A stretch of 64,000 nucleotides of DNA from Faecalibacterium langellae (GCF_002549775.1 NZ_NMTR01000021.1:372001-436000), one strand, 5' to 3'. Counted from the first letter of the stretch, positions 7,895 to 17,471 are shown. Notes: generated by a model from the sequence alone, not told the origin. Numbers and translations: made by a program.

Positions 7895-9178
7895 ATGAAG
7901 CGAGCCTACATCAACGGCATTCTGCTGGACGGCACCCAGCATATGGAACCCCAGGCCCACAAGGTGCTGCTGTGCGAGGACGGCACCATCACCGCGCTGG
8001 CGGACGAGGGCACCGATCTGGACGGGTATGAGGTCATCGACCTGCACGGCAATTATGTGATGCCGGGCCTCATCAACCTGCATGTGCACCTGGCGGGCAA
8101 CGGCAAGCCCAGCGCAAAGCCCCGCGACAATGCAGCGCTGGTGCGCAAGATCCTGAGCAATGCCCTGACCCGGGCGGTGGCCTACCGGCTGGTGTGCAGC
8201 TATGCAAAGCTGGAACTGCTGGGCGGCGTGACCACCATCCGCACCGTGGGCGGCATCGCAGATTTTGACACCCGCTGCCGGGACGATGCCGCAGCCGGCA
8301 AGCTGCTGGCACCCCGCATCCTTGCCGCCAACGAGGGCATCTCGGTGCCGGGCGGCCACATGGCAGGCTCGGTGGCCGTGGCAGCCCATAACAACGCCGA
8401 AGCACTGGCCCAGCTGAAAAAGGCCAGCGGCCAGAAAGTGGACCTTGTCAAGCTGATGATCACCGGCGGCGTGCTGGACGCCACCGAGAAGGGCACCCCC
8501 GGCGAGCTGAAAATGCCGCCGGAAATGGTCAAGGCCGTCTGCGACGAGGCCCACAAGCTGGGCTATCCCGTGGCGGCGCACACCGAATCGCCCGAGGGCG
8601 TGAAGGTGGCGCTGGAAAACGGCGTGGATTCCATTGAGCACGGCGCAAAAATGGACGAAGAAACGGTGAAATTGTACAAGGAGCGCGGCGCATTCGTGTG
8701 CACCACCATCTCTCCGGCGCTGCCCTATGCGCTGTTCGATACGGCCGTCTCCGGCGCATCGGAAAAAGACCAGTACAACGGCAAGATCGTCTTTGACGGT
8801 GTGGTGGAAAGCGCCAAGACCGCCCTTGCCAACGGCATTCCGGTGGGCCTGGGCAACGATGTGGGCTGCCCCTACATCACCCAGTACGACTTCTGGCGGG
8901 AGCTGTGCTATTTCCACAAGTACTGCGGCGTGAGCAACCAGTTTGCCCTCTACACCGCCACCCTGCGCAACGCCCAGCTGGCCGGGGTGGGGGACATCAC
9001 CGGTTCCATTGAGCCGGGCAAGAGCGCCGATTTCATCGTGACGAAGCGCAATCCGCTGGAAGACTTGCGTGCCCTGCAGCATCTGGAGCTGGTGGTCTGC
9101 CGCGGCCATGTGGTGAAAAAACCGAACCCCAAGCGCAACAAGACGGTGGACGAATTGCTGGACCCGTATCTGGAATAA
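7895..9178 (+). CDS. Amidohydrolase, imidazolonepropionase/prolidase-like
   Basis: 427 residues, metal-dependent amidohydrolase superfamily (TIM barrel). Metal ligands are visible: HVH at 63-65 (GLINLHVHLAG), the carbamylated-lysine region DLVKLMITGG, then HTE and EHG histidines and the barrel aspartate in GNDVGCPY. The small N-terminal and C-terminal beta-sandwich parts (MKRAYINGILLDG; GKSADFIVTKRNPLEDL) are those of the imidazolonepropionase / Xaa-Pro dipeptidase-like subgroup. Cytosolic; exact substrate unknown. Single gene with its own promoter and terminator. Confidence 0.88.
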   Translation: MKRAYINGILLDGTQHMEPQAHKVLLCEDGTITALADEGTDLDGYEVIDLHGNYVMPGLINLHVHLAGNGKPSAKPRDNAALVRKILSNALTRAVAYRLVCSYAKLELLGGVTTIRTVGGIADFDTRCRDDAAAGKLLAPRILAANEGISVPGGHMAGSVAVAAHNNAEALAQLKKASGQKVDLVKLMITGGVLDATEKGTPGELKMPPEMVKAVCDEAHKLGYPVAAHTESPEGVKVALENGVDSIEHGAKMDEETVKLYKERGAFVCTTISPALPYALFDTAVSGASEKDQYNGKIVFDGVVESAKTALANGIPVGLGNDVGCPYITQYDFWRELCYFHKYCGVSNQFALYTATLRNAQLAGVGDITGSIEPGKSADFIVTKRNPLEDLRALQHLELVVCRGHVVKKPNPKRNKTVDELLDPYLE

Positions 9179-9187
9179 AAACACAGA

Positions 9188-9227
9188 AAAAGCCGCTTGC
9201 AAGCGTTTGGTTTGCAGGCGGCTTTTG
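9188..9227 (+). terminator. Terminator after the amidohydrolase gene
   Basis: AAAAGCCGC-TTGCAA ... TTTGCA-GGCGGCTTTT; the A and T flanks would let it work on both strands. Confidence 0.8.
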
Positions 9228-9292
9228 CTTCCGAATATAGAAAGCTCGCCCTTCGGGAGAGCTGCTGAGCGCAGCGAAGCGGAGAGAACTTC

Positions 9293-10054
9293 TCACATGC
9301 TTGCCATCACGGCCATGATGCTCTGCCAGCTTTTGTTCCGGGCGGCAGGCACGGCAGAACGGCTGCGGCGGGCAGGCGCACTGGTACTGGCCGAAGCGGC
9401 CGCGTTCATGGCGGTCAGGGGCACCGTCGGGTGAAAGAACACGGCGGTGTCACCGGCCAGCCACTGGGCCGCAAGGCGCGCTGCCTGCGGGTCTGCCTGC
9501 AGGGTGCGGCGCTCAGCACCGGCCAGAAAATCGGCCAGCCAATAGAGGATGGCTGCCAGCGGCAGGCTGGGTGCGGCGTCCTGGCTCCAATAGGTCCAGC
9601 GGGCACCGGTGCCCACAAAGCTTTCCACGGTGATCTGGGCCCCGGTGCGGGCATCCTGCGGGATGCGGCCCCGGTAATTGACACCGGCACACTGCTGCAG
9701 CTCAGAAAGGATGCGCTGGGTGCGGGCCAGGTCCAGCCGGTCCTCGCGGCAGTAGGCGCGGAAATCCGTCTCGTCGATGAGACCGTTGGCGCTGGCGGGG
9801 AAGCGGCCCACCAGCTGGCCGTCGGCGTTGTGGCACAGCTGCCAGCCTTTGCGGAACAGCTGGAAGCTCAGGCAGCGGCGGCCCATGGTGGAGTAGCACA
9901 GGATGGAGGTGCTCTCGCCGGGCAGCTGTTTGAGCTCCAGGCAGGCATCGTTGCCGCAGGTGTCCTGCAGCTTTACCGTTAAAAGCAGCTGGGCACCGGG
10001 GTGCTGGGCTGACATGGCGTTGTGCATGGCATCAAAATAACGGTTGGCATCCAT
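9293..10054 (-). CDS. Uncharacterised protein beside a MoxR/VWA pair
   Basis: 253 residues, not recognised. The start is ATG at 10054 (MDANRYFDAMHNAM), behind GGGAGGAAC. The N-terminal 150 residues are mixed alpha/beta with several Trp/Cys; the C-terminal 60 are Ala/Arg-rich and may be a helical bundle. No signal peptide or clear membrane helix. Its promoter (10173-10201) is separate from the MoxR/VWA genes that lie upstream on the same strand, but the shared orientation and closeness suggest a common function. Confidence 0.7.
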   Translation of the reverse strand: MDANRYFDAMHNAMSAQHPGAQLLLTVKLQDTCGNDACLELKQLPGESTSILCYSTMGRRCLSFQLFRKGWQLCHNADGQLVGRFPASANGLIDETDFRAYCREDRLDLARTQRILSELQQCAGVNYRGRIPQDARTGAQITVESFVGTGARWTYWSQDAAPSLPLAAILYWLADFLAGAERRTLQADPQAARLAAQWLAGDTAVFFHPTVPLTAMNAAASASTSAPARRSRSAVPAARNKSWQSIMAVMASM

Positions 10055-10172
10055 GAGCGGTTCCTCCCTAAAAATGAGATACAGCGGTTCGTTGTATAAC
10101 GGACGGGCGCTGCGTGAGACGACCCGGTGCACGACAGGCGGCTTACGCAGGAATGTTTTATTGACTGAACAT

Positions 10173-10201
10173 AGTATAGCACATCTCACAACAAAAAACA
10201 A
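10173..10201 (-). promoter_or_regulatory. Promoter of the unknown gene
   Basis: On the minus strand: TTGTTT (10196-10201), 17-bp spacer, TATACT (10173-10178) with a TG extended -10. This lies about 110 nt before the start codon, leaving a long leader. The rest of 10055-10360 holds only this leader and the VWA-gene terminator. Confidence 0.65.
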
Positions 10202-10298
10202 CTATAAGTTTGTCAAAATTCGAAAAAATTCTGCAAACCGGGGCGGAACGGCTCGAAATATGGTTGTTGAAACATGCGCGCGGTTGTATTTGAACGCA

Positions 10299-10346
10299 AA
10301 ACGCCCGCAGACGGAACGGCAAAACCGCTCGCCTGCGGGCGCTATT
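10299..10346 (-). terminator. Terminator of the MoxR/VWA operon
   Basis: Minus strand: GCGCCCGCA...TGCGGGCG then TTTT. Confidence 0.75.
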
Positions 10347-10360
10347 CTAATAAGGTATCA

Positions 10361-12115
10361 TCAGTCACCCAGTTCACGGATCTCGTTCTGGATCAGCCGT
10401 CCGGCGGCGCGGGCCAGCTGGTCCATGCCGCGAATGCGGGCCATGTTCTTGCCGTAAATTTGTGCGGCGGCACCGGCAGAGCTGTCCTCCCCCATGAACA
10501 CGGCCGAGACCCGGATGCCCATGCGCTGCAGCGCGCGCACCTGCGCGGCGGTGTCGGCCACACCGGCGGCGTCCTCATAGCCGCAGCCGAGGGGATTTTC
10601 TGCACTGGGCGGGATGCGGCGGCTGTCGTTGGGGGAAGCATCCGTCAGCACGATGAGCAGGTGCCGCGGCGCCGGCCCGGGCGCAAACTGCAAAAGGTCG
10701 CCTGCCGCGCGCAGGGCAAGGCCGTCGCGGTTCCAGCCGGAGGCAAAGTAACGGTTGATGTTCTGCAGGTTTTTGTCTGCAAAGCCCTTGAGCACCCGCA
10801 GCACGGTGTAGCCCCGCAGGCTGCTGAAGCTGGACACCCGCACCGGGATGCCGCAGGCCGCAAGGCTTTGGGCCAAGATGCTGCCCTGCGCAGCGATGAC
10901 CTCCTGACAATGCAGGCGGGAGGCCGATGCATCCAGCAGAAGGTCCACGGTGAAGGCGGGCTGGTTTTCTTCTTCCGCGCACAAAAACACCCGGTCGTCG
11001 TTCAGCAGCGGGGCCCGCCAGATGCGCCCGGCGTTTAAGTTGCCGCTGCGGGCCACGCGGGCGTTGGGCTGCTGGTGCACGAGGATGCAGTTGCGAATTT
11101 GCTCCGTCAGCCGCAGCACGACGCTGCGGTGCAGTTCCCGGTTTTTGGCGTAATAGGCGCGGTTGCGGTCGGCCTGCAGCTCGGCCTGTTCGGCCAGATG
11201 CCTTGCCTCCGGCGTGGGGGCCTGCTCCGGGCTGGGCACACCGGCGCTGAACCACAAATGGCAGCCCAGATGGTCGCCCACGCACAGCTCCTGCTCGGCC
11301 TTGCGCAGCCGTTCCGGCGGGTAAATGGAGCGGCCAAAGCAGCTCTCGATGTAGGCGCGGTCCTGCGCGGCGTTTTGCTTTAAGGTGATGTGGGCTTTGC
11401 GCTTGTCCACGGCCAGCCCGCCGCCGGCGGCGTCCACAGAATTGGAGTGCTCCACGGTCACCCGGTCAGTCTTGATCATCTGGGTGGGCATGGCCTTGGT
11501 GGCAAGCTTTGCCAGCAGGCCGTCCAGGTGCAGATGCAGGGCCGCTTTCTGGTGCACGGTGCCGTCGAATAAGTTGAATTTTGCGTAGACGGCCAAAATC
11601 TCGGCCTTCAGCTGTTCCGGTTCGGGTGCGCTTTCGGGGGCAAGGGCCGCCGCAAGGCCGGACTCATAAGGCGTCATCACCGGGTCGGCACGGCCCAGCA
11701 CACGCCGCCAGCGCGCCGCCTGCATGGTGTAGACCAGCTGGTTTTTCGCCATCCATTCCTGCCGCGAAAGCTTGTACTGGATGGCAAAAAAGTAGTCCGC
11801 ATGGGCATGGCGCAGTGCTTCCAGCACCGGGCGGCGGGGCAGTTCCAGCCGGTAAGCCGCGTTTTCCAGGTACAGCCAGGTCATGTCGTCCAGCATGGTC
11901 TGCCGCATGTCGCCGTCCCATGCATCAAAGATGCTGCGGATGAGCGCATCTCCGTAATATTTGTGGATGAGCCCCACGACGGTATTCATGTAAAAATCGG
12001 TGGTGCCGTCGGTGTAGCGGGCGAGGAACAGCGGCTCAAAGCCATAGGCTCCTGCAGCAGCCCAGACCTGATTGGCCGCGCGCCGCTCCTGGGCGGTGTA
12101 GCTCTGGGCTTCCAT
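10361..12115 (-). CDS. VWA-domain protein partner of MoxR ATPase
   Basis: 584 residues. The C-terminal third (from about residue 385) is a von Willebrand A domain with the metal-site motif DASAS (VDLLLDASASR) and a later TDASPND. The N-terminal two thirds are helical and of unknown fold. This size and the pairing with a MoxR ATPase match CobT/NorD/CoxE-type proteins that help insert metals or remodel protein complexes. ATG 12115 overlaps the TGA of the MoxR gene, so the two are translated in a coupled way. The client complex is unknown. Confidence 0.85.
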   Translation of the reverse strand: MEAQSYTAQERRAANQVWAAAGAYGFEPLFLARYTDGTTDFYMNTVVGLIHKYYGDALIRSIFDAWDGDMRQTMLDDMTWLYLENAAYRLELPRRPVLEALRHAHADYFFAIQYKLSRQEWMAKNQLVYTMQAARWRRVLGRADPVMTPYESGLAAALAPESAPEPEQLKAEILAVYAKFNLFDGTVHQKAALHLHLDGLLAKLATKAMPTQMIKTDRVTVEHSNSVDAAGGGLAVDKRKAHITLKQNAAQDRAYIESCFGRSIYPPERLRKAEQELCVGDHLGCHLWFSAGVPSPEQAPTPEARHLAEQAELQADRNRAYYAKNRELHRSVVLRLTEQIRNCILVHQQPNARVARSGNLNAGRIWRAPLLNDDRVFLCAEEENQPAFTVDLLLDASASRLHCQEVIAAQGSILAQSLAACGIPVRVSSFSSLRGYTVLRVLKGFADKNLQNINRYFASGWNRDGLALRAAGDLLQFAPGPAPRHLLIVLTDASPNDSRRIPPSAENPLGCGYEDAAGVADTAAQVRALQRMGIRVSAVFMGEDSSAGAAAQIYGKNMARIRGMDQLARAAGRLIQNEIRELGD

Positions 12116-13035
12116 CAGCCGAACAGCTTTCCGGCATCCAGCTTTGCCGGGATGCGCGCTGCGATGACGTCCCGGATCAGGCCCTGCTCGTAGGAATCAA
12201 AGGCCTTGTTGGTGATGCCCATATCCAGCGCCGCGCCCGCCGGGATGCCGCGCCGGATGAGCCGCAGGGCGTCCAGCATACCGCGCAGGTCCAGCGCTTT
12301 TGTGGAAATTTCCGCGCTGTCGCACTTTTTCTGCAGGTCGAGGAACAGCAGCGCGAACTGGTGCACATATTTCGCCGTCAGGTCCGGGAACTGGGCCCGC
12401 AGCAGCTTTTCCAGATTATCCTGGGTGATGGTGGGCATCTGGATGACCACAAAGCGGGAGGTGAGGGCCTCGTTCAGCTCCCGGGTGCCGGCGTAGCCGT
12501 AGTTCATGGTGGCGATGAAGCGGGTCTCCTCCGCCAGCGGGATGCGGTCGTAGCCGGGCACGTCGATGGCGCGGCGGAAGTCCAGCACCGCGTGCAGCAC
12601 GGCCAGCGCTTCGTTTTTGGCCATGTTGATCTCGTCCAGCACGCCGAAGCCGCCGCACTGGGCACAGCGGTACACCGGGCCGGGGCGGAACACCACCTGC
12701 CCGCCTGCGAACGTGTCCATGCCAATGAGGGACGCCGCGTCCATGTTCACATGGAACGAGATGTCCCACGCGGGGCGGCCAAAGGCAGCGGAAAGGTTCT
12801 CGGCCAGCACATTTTTGCCGGTGGCCTTGCCGCCCGCCAGCAGCAGGTTTTCGCCGCAGAGCAGGGCCGCCAGCGCCTGCTCCCACACCTCTTTGCCGTA
12901 GTAGGTGAAGGCAGGGGAAGGGATGCGCGGGCGCAGTTCGGCGGCCAGCGGGTGGGCGGCGCGGTACTGCTGCACCGCTTCCAGCAGGGCAGGGTCAACG
13001 CCCTCCTGCCGCAGAGTCTCAAGGAGATCAGACAT
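12115..13035 (-). CDS. MoxR-family AAA+ ATPase
   Basis: 306 residues. Walker A GGKATGKNVL (about 70-79), Walker B GVLDEINMAK, sensor region ETRFIATMNYGYAGTRELNEAL and the arginine-finger ALTSRF identify a MoxR AAA+ ATPase. Start chosen at ATG 13035 (MSDLLETLRQEG), with AGGTG upstream. Between Walker A and B lies CAQCGG. It is encoded with, and probably acts on, the VWA protein downstream, the standard MoxR/VWA chaperone pair. Confidence 0.92.
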   Translation of the reverse strand: MSDLLETLRQEGVDPALLEAVQQYRAAHPLAAELRPRIPSPAFTYYGKEVWEQALAALLCGENLLLAGGKATGKNVLAENLSAAFGRPAWDISFHVNMDAASLIGMDTFAGGQVVFRPGPVYRCAQCGGFGVLDEINMAKNEALAVLHAVLDFRRAIDVPGYDRIPLAEETRFIATMNYGYAGTRELNEALTSRFVVIQMPTITQDNLEKLLRAQFPDLTAKYVHQFALLFLDLQKKCDSAEISTKALDLRGMLDALRLIRRGIPAGAALDMGITNKAFDSYEQGLIRDVIAARIPAKLDAGKLFG

Positions 13036-13056
13036 TTGTACAAACACCTCGATTTT

Positions 13057-13084
13057 GCCGGTCGGTTTCACATCACTGACCGGC
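13057..13084 (-). promoter_or_regulatory. Inverted repeat in the MoxR-gene leader
   Basis: GCCGGTC (13057-13063) and GACCGGC (13078-13084) form a perfect 7-bp inverted repeat with a 14-nt loop, 22 bp before the MoxR start codon. It could be an operator or an mRNA hairpin; no T run follows. Confidence 0.45.
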
Positions 13085-13153
13085 TGTTCAAGCTTATCAT
13101 AGCACAATCCGGGGCGTTTGTGTAGGGGGCGGGGGAGCAAAGAAACGGAAAAT

Positions 13154-13187
13154 AAAAACCCCGGAGGGCGATGGGGCTCTCCGGGGA
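13154..13187 (-). terminator. Terminator of the LPXTG surface-protein gene
   Basis: Minus strand: CCCCGGAGAGC...GCCCTCCGGGG then TTTTTATTTT. Confidence 0.85.
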
Positions 13188-13220
13188 AGGGGCAAACATG
13201 CAAAGGGGTCAAAGGGGTGC

Positions 13221-16200
13221 TCAGCGGTTTTCTTTGCGGCGGTTCAACACAGCGCCAAGCCCCAGCAGGATGCTGCCGCTCAGGGCGCTGAACAGCACCG
13301 CCAGCCGGTTGACGCCGGTCTGCGGCAGGGTGGAAGCCGCAGGAGCAGCCGGGGCGACGACGGGGGCCTCTGCCGGGGGAACAACGGTGTCAGCCGGGGT
13401 CTCGGCAGGCAGGCTGTCGGCCGGGGTCTGCTCCGGGGTGCCGGGTGTTGTCTGGGTGGTCGTGGTCACCAGCGGGGCCGCGTCGGTGGTGGAGACGCAG
13501 CCGTAAGTATAGCGGACGGAGGCTTTGGTGTCCGTCTGCACGGTCTTGTCGCCGTCCAGCGTCACGACCGGGTCTTTCTCGGAGCGATAGGTGTAGGTGA
13601 CGTCGCCGTCCAGCTTTTCGGCCGTCTCGTCCGTTTCGGCAGTGGTCTGCTGCCAGGGCTTTACGGTATCGTAGGTACCCGTGCCGGTCTCGGTGGTCGT
13701 CTCGGTGGTGGTCTGCCGGAAACCGGCGCGGTAGCTGCCCTGCTGCTGCCAGCCGGAGCCGCTGTGGGCAGCGGTGGAAGCGGTGCGGGTGCTCATGGAG
13801 GTGCCCACGGCGTCGTCCTCCTTGGTGATAACGGTCAGCGGGGCAACATAGGTCTTGATGGTGGATTCGTTCTGGCCCACCACTTCGCCGCTTTCCACCT
13901 GCACAAGGTCAGAGATCTTCAGGTCGTAACCGCCGTACCAGCTATTCGAATGGTTCCAGCGTGCCTTGGTTGCGTTGGCACATTTGTTGCTGCTGACATC
14001 CATATAACCATAGGCGGAAAGCTTGGAATTGTTGAGGTAGACCTGATACCAGACCGTTTCAGGCGTTCCCTTGTTTGCGTCATACCAGGACTGGTCGGAA
14101 AGGCGGACGACCTGCCGCTGGATGTCTGCATCCGTGACTTTTTTGCCCTGCGCTTCCATAGCAGCCTTGTAGGCAGCGACAGCTTCACCGTAAGTGGCAT
14201 AGTGCTGTACGGTGCCGTCTGCATTGGTGAGGGCATCGTAGACTACGGTGCCGGTCAGCTTATAGAAAGCGCTCTTAGTGGGGTTGTTGTTATACTCTTG
14301 GTTTTCGGTACGGGCATATTCATAAAAGCCTTGGATGCCATCGGTTTTGTCGAAGCCGATATTCTTGGCAAGGCCGGCTTTCTGGTTGCTTGCAGGCTTA
14401 TTGAGCAGATCGTCTACGTTGTAGTTCCATTCCAGCTGAAGGCCATTGCGGATGATCAGGCAATCGGTTGTTTTCGAGCTGCCGCCTTCATCCGGGAGCA
14501 GATGCAGGGTGGAATCCGTGATGAGTTCCAGATGCTTGAGGTCGTCATTGGTTCCACCGGTATAATAGTTTTTGCGCAGCTCGTGGTACATTGCTTCATA
14601 CTGCGTGCCTACGGTGTCCTCGTTGACCCAGACCTTCTTGTTGGGGTCCTGCGCCAGCTTCTCCTGCTCTTTCAGGATTTTCGCCAGCTGATCTTCGTTC
14701 ATGTTGTTCAGGCTGACGGCGGTGGTGATCTTCTTAATGATGTCCTCTTTCGTACTTGTGGAGGTGATCTCCATATCACCCACCTTCAGCACCTGGTTGG
14801 GTTTCAGGCTCTGGCGGATGGCGTCAATCTGATCCCACAGCTTCTGGTAGGCATCGTCCTTCTCGTCCTCGGTGCGGGTCTCGGAGAGCGACCAGCTCTC
14901 GCGGGTCTCCACGCTGAGGGTCTGCTCCAGCAGGTCGGTGCAGTCGATGGTGTAGATGGTTTGGCCCTTCGTGTAGGTCGCGGTCACCTTGCCGTCCTTC
15001 CGGGTCACGGCAAGGTCGGAGGCACCGGCGGTCTTGTCCGCCAGCAGGGCAAGGATCTGCTTATCGGTCAGGTCGTTTTTGTTTTTCAGGGTGATGGTGG
15101 TCTTGGTGGTCTTGCCGGAAGCGTCGGTCACCTCGCTGGTGTAGGTATCGCCGTCCTTTTTCAGGCCGGTGTAGGTTTGGCCGTTTTTCACGATGGTGTA
15201 GGTGGCGTCGTCGCCCTCGCCTGCGGGCGTGATGGTCCAGCTGCTGCCCTGCTGGACCGTGCCCGGGGTTTCCGTGCTGTCGGCCTTTTCAAACACGTCC
15301 CACGCAATGCGGGTCAGACCGGTAAAGCTGGTGTCGGTCACGGTATACCCGGCGGCAACCAGCTGCTCCACCGTCATGCCTTTTTCGGCGGCAAGCTGCT
15401 TCAGGGCGTAGTCCCGCTTTTCATCGTCGGTCAGGCTGGCACTGCTGTCGTAATGGAAACGGTAGACTTTCGTCTTGCCGTCCACCGTCCGGGTGTATTC
15501 GGTCACACGGCCTTCGGCGTCGGTCTTGATGTCGGTGGCGTCTGACGGGGCACCCAGAGCATCGGTCAGGGGAGAGGCGGCAGTGCTGCCGTCAAGCTGG
15601 AAGTAGGGCTTGCCGCTCTCGCTCCATGCAATGACGGCGCCGCCTGCGGTGGCACTGCCGGTGACGGTGTGGGTGCCGGACTCGCCGTTATTGGTCTCAC
15701 TGGCCGTTTCGGTGACCTGATAGGTCTCGCTGGTCTCGCCGCTGACCGTGACCGCAAAAGTGTAGGTCTTGCCGTCATGCGTATAGGTGTAACTGCCGTT
15801 TGCATTAAGGGTGAGCTCGGAGAAAGACACCGTTTCCACGCCGGAGGCCTTGGCGGCAGCGGCGGTCAGGGCATTTTCCAGCGCAGCCTGCTTTGCGGCG
15901 GCGGCTGCCTGCTCCGGGGTCTGGCTGCCGTCTGCCAGCTGCTGGCTGCCAAACGTGCCCTTGTCGTTTTCCACCTTGACATGCACCTTCATCTGCTTGC
16001 GCAGCAGGGCGGTCTGGTCGGCATCCAGCTTGCAGGTCTCGCCGTCTTTGGTCAGGTAGAGGGCACCGTCCTTGCCGACGGTATAGCCCTTTTCTTCACC
16101 GCCCATCAAAGCGGCAAGGTCTTTGTTGGAAAGCTCTGCCTGCCCGGCAGTGGTCTCATCCCCCAGCGTCAGGGTGTAGGTCTTGCTGCCCTTTTGTACC

Positions 16201-17300
16201 GTGATGGTCTTGCCGTCCTCGCTGCGCTGCGCATCCGGGTCGGCCAGCAGGTCGGCGATGCTCAGGGTGTAGGAGTTCCCGGCACCGTCGGTCAGGGTGG
16301 TCTCGGGCGGGTAAGTGTAGTCCTGCTTCACGTCCTCGCGGCCGTGCTGGGTGCTTTTTTCCACCTTGACGATCAGGGTGGTGGTCACGGTCCGGGAAGC
16401 GGTGCTGGAATCCACCGTCACGGTGGTCTGCTGCTGGCGGCCGTTGGCGTCGGTGATGGTCTTGGTCAGGGTATAGGTGCCGTCGCCGTTGTCAACGTAG
16501 CCTGCGTCGATCAGCTTGGCAATGTCCTGCCCCTCCATGGAGCCGGTCTCGTGGGTGACCTTGGTCAGGGTGAGCTGGCGGGAGTTGCCGTCTTCGGATA
16601 GTTCGGATTCGCCCGTCACGATGTAGTTGCCGCCCACCTCGGCACCCTTGCCGGTGCTCCAGTCCACGGTGATGTCCTTCAGTTCTTCGTCGGCATCCAG
16701 CTCATCCTTGGGCGTGGTCTCGGTCTTGCTGGTGGAAGAAGACGCGCTGCCCTCCACGGTGGTGGTGGTCGTGGTGGTGCCCTGGCTCACCGTGGTGGTG
16801 GTCTCGGTGACCGAGCCGTCCGGGTTTTCGGTGGTGGTCTTATCCACCACCGTTCCGGCGGGGTCGTAGGTCGTGGAGCTTTCGTCGGTGCGGGTCTCGG
16901 TCTTGTCCGCAGTGCCCTTGTCCTTGCCGGTCTCGCCGTCCGTCACAGGGCCTTCGGTCGTTTCGGTGGTGGAGCCATCCGGGTTCTGGACGGTTTCGGC
17001 AGGCGGGTAGGCGATGGTGTCTTTCGGGCCGAGCACGGGCAGGGCAGGCTGTGGTTCTTCTGCAGGGTCAGAGTCATCGCCAGGCGTGGTGTCCTGCGCC
17101 GCATCGGCTGCAGACGGGCTGACCGTGTCGTTGATCTCGGCCGTGTCGGCGGCGGGCGCTTTCTTCGGCTGCACGACGGCATCCTGTTCCGGGAAGGCAT
17201 CGGGCAGCTCATCTGCGGCGGACGCAGAGACGGGCTGTGCGGCGGCACATGCCGCAAGAGCAACCGCGGCTGCGGTCAATTTGAACTTCTTGTTTGTCAC
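13221..17300 (-). CDS. Large LPXTG cell-wall-anchored surface protein
   Basis: 1359 residues. Signal peptide at 1-29 (MTNKKFKLTAAAVALAACAA..), then a Ser/Thr/Asp/Glu-rich region full of ETTT and TTTTTT-type runs, many 'DGKTYTF / GKTITVQKGSKTYTL' beta-type modules, and a C-terminal sorting signal: LPQTG, a hydrophobic stretch and RRKENR. A sortase would cleave LPQT/G and link it to the wall; a sortase gene lies at 24092. The start is GTG 17300 behind AGGGGGT. Base order of the Thr-rich part is repetitive. Its promoter spacer holds a C10 tract (see 17365-17391). Probable adhesin; ligand unknown. Confidence 0.92.
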   Translation of the reverse strand: MTNKKFKLTAAAVALAACAAAQPVSASAADELPDAFPEQDAVVQPKKAPAADTAEINDTVSPSAADAAQDTTPGDDSDPAEEPQPALPVLGPKDTIAYPPAETVQNPDGSTTETTEGPVTDGETGKDKGTADKTETRTDESSTTYDPAGTVVDKTTTENPDGSVTETTTTVSQGTTTTTTTVEGSASSSTSKTETTPKDELDADEELKDITVDWSTGKGAEVGGNYIVTGESELSEDGNSRQLTLTKVTHETGSMEGQDIAKLIDAGYVDNGDGTYTLTKTITDANGRQQQTTVTVDSSTASRTVTTTLIVKVEKSTQHGREDVKQDYTYPPETTLTDGAGNSYTLSIADLLADPDAQRSEDGKTITVQKGSKTYTLTLGDETTAGQAELSNKDLAALMGGEEKGYTVGKDGALYLTKDGETCKLDADQTALLRKQMKVHVKVENDKGTFGSQQLADGSQTPEQAAAAAKQAALENALTAAAAKASGVETVSFSELTLNANGSYTYTHDGKTYTFAVTVSGETSETYQVTETASETNNGESGTHTVTGSATAGGAVIAWSESGKPYFQLDGSTAASPLTDALGAPSDATDIKTDAEGRVTEYTRTVDGKTKVYRFHYDSSASLTDDEKRDYALKQLAAEKGMTVEQLVAAGYTVTDTSFTGLTRIAWDVFEKADSTETPGTVQQGSSWTITPAGEGDDATYTIVKNGQTYTGLKKDGDTYTSEVTDASGKTTKTTITLKNKNDLTDKQILALLADKTAGASDLAVTRKDGKVTATYTKGQTIYTIDCTDLLEQTLSVETRESWSLSETRTEDEKDDAYQKLWDQIDAIRQSLKPNQVLKVGDMEITSTSTKEDIIKKITTAVSLNNMNEDQLAKILKEQEKLAQDPNKKVWVNEDTVGTQYEAMYHELRKNYYTGGTNDDLKHLELITDSTLHLLPDEGGSSKTTDCLIIRNGLQLEWNYNVDDLLNKPASNQKAGLAKNIGFDKTDGIQGFYEYARTENQEYNNNPTKSAFYKLTGTVVYDALTNADGTVQHYATYGEAVAAYKAAMEAQGKKVTDADIQRQVVRLSDQSWYDANKGTPETVWYQVYLNNSKLSAYGYMDVSSNKCANATKARWNHSNSWYGGYDLKISDLVQVESGEVVGQNESTIKTYVAPLTVITKEDDAVGTSMSTRTASTAAHSGSGWQQQGSYRAGFRQTTTETTTETGTGTYDTVKPWQQTTAETDETAEKLDGDVTYTYRSEKDPVVTLDGDKTVQTDTKASVRYTYGCVSTTDAAPLVTTTTQTTPGTPEQTPADSLPAETPADTVVPPAEAPVVAPAAPAASTLPQTGVNRLAVLFSALSGSILLGLGAVLNRRKENR

Positions 17301-17364
17301 ACAAATACCCCCTAATGGATGATAAAAGCATGGCTCTATTCAAAAGGCCAATACTTCTTATTCT

Positions 17365-17391
17365 ATTATACATCATAGGGGGGGGGGTAAA
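17365..17391 (-). promoter_or_regulatory. Surface-protein promoter with a C10 homopolymer spacer
   Basis: Minus strand: a -35-like TTTACC (17386-17391), then TATAAT (17365-17370). The spacer is mostly a run of ten C (plus-strand G10, 17378-17387); two of the C belong to the hexamer, leaving 15 bp. Slippage by one or two C would change the -35/-10 spacing. The -10 is about 65 nt before the GTG start. Confidence 0.65.
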
Positions 17392-17471
17392 GCGATAATG
17401 CGACAAAAAATGCGTGAAATAGCAGTTCTTTTTTCAGCAGGTGGTTCAAAATTCGGCAAAAAGACCGCCGC

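Noticed and set aside
9241-9290. Fourth copy of the two-hairpin element (GAGCGCAGCGAAGCGGA)
   Set aside because: The loop-like core is similar, but AATTCCGCT and matching stems are missing; could be a distant relative, not supported enough to list.
13764-15545. Long plus-strand frames opposite the LPXTG protein gene
   Set aside because: Mirror of the GTC/GAC-rich codons of the surface protein; no RBS or domain.
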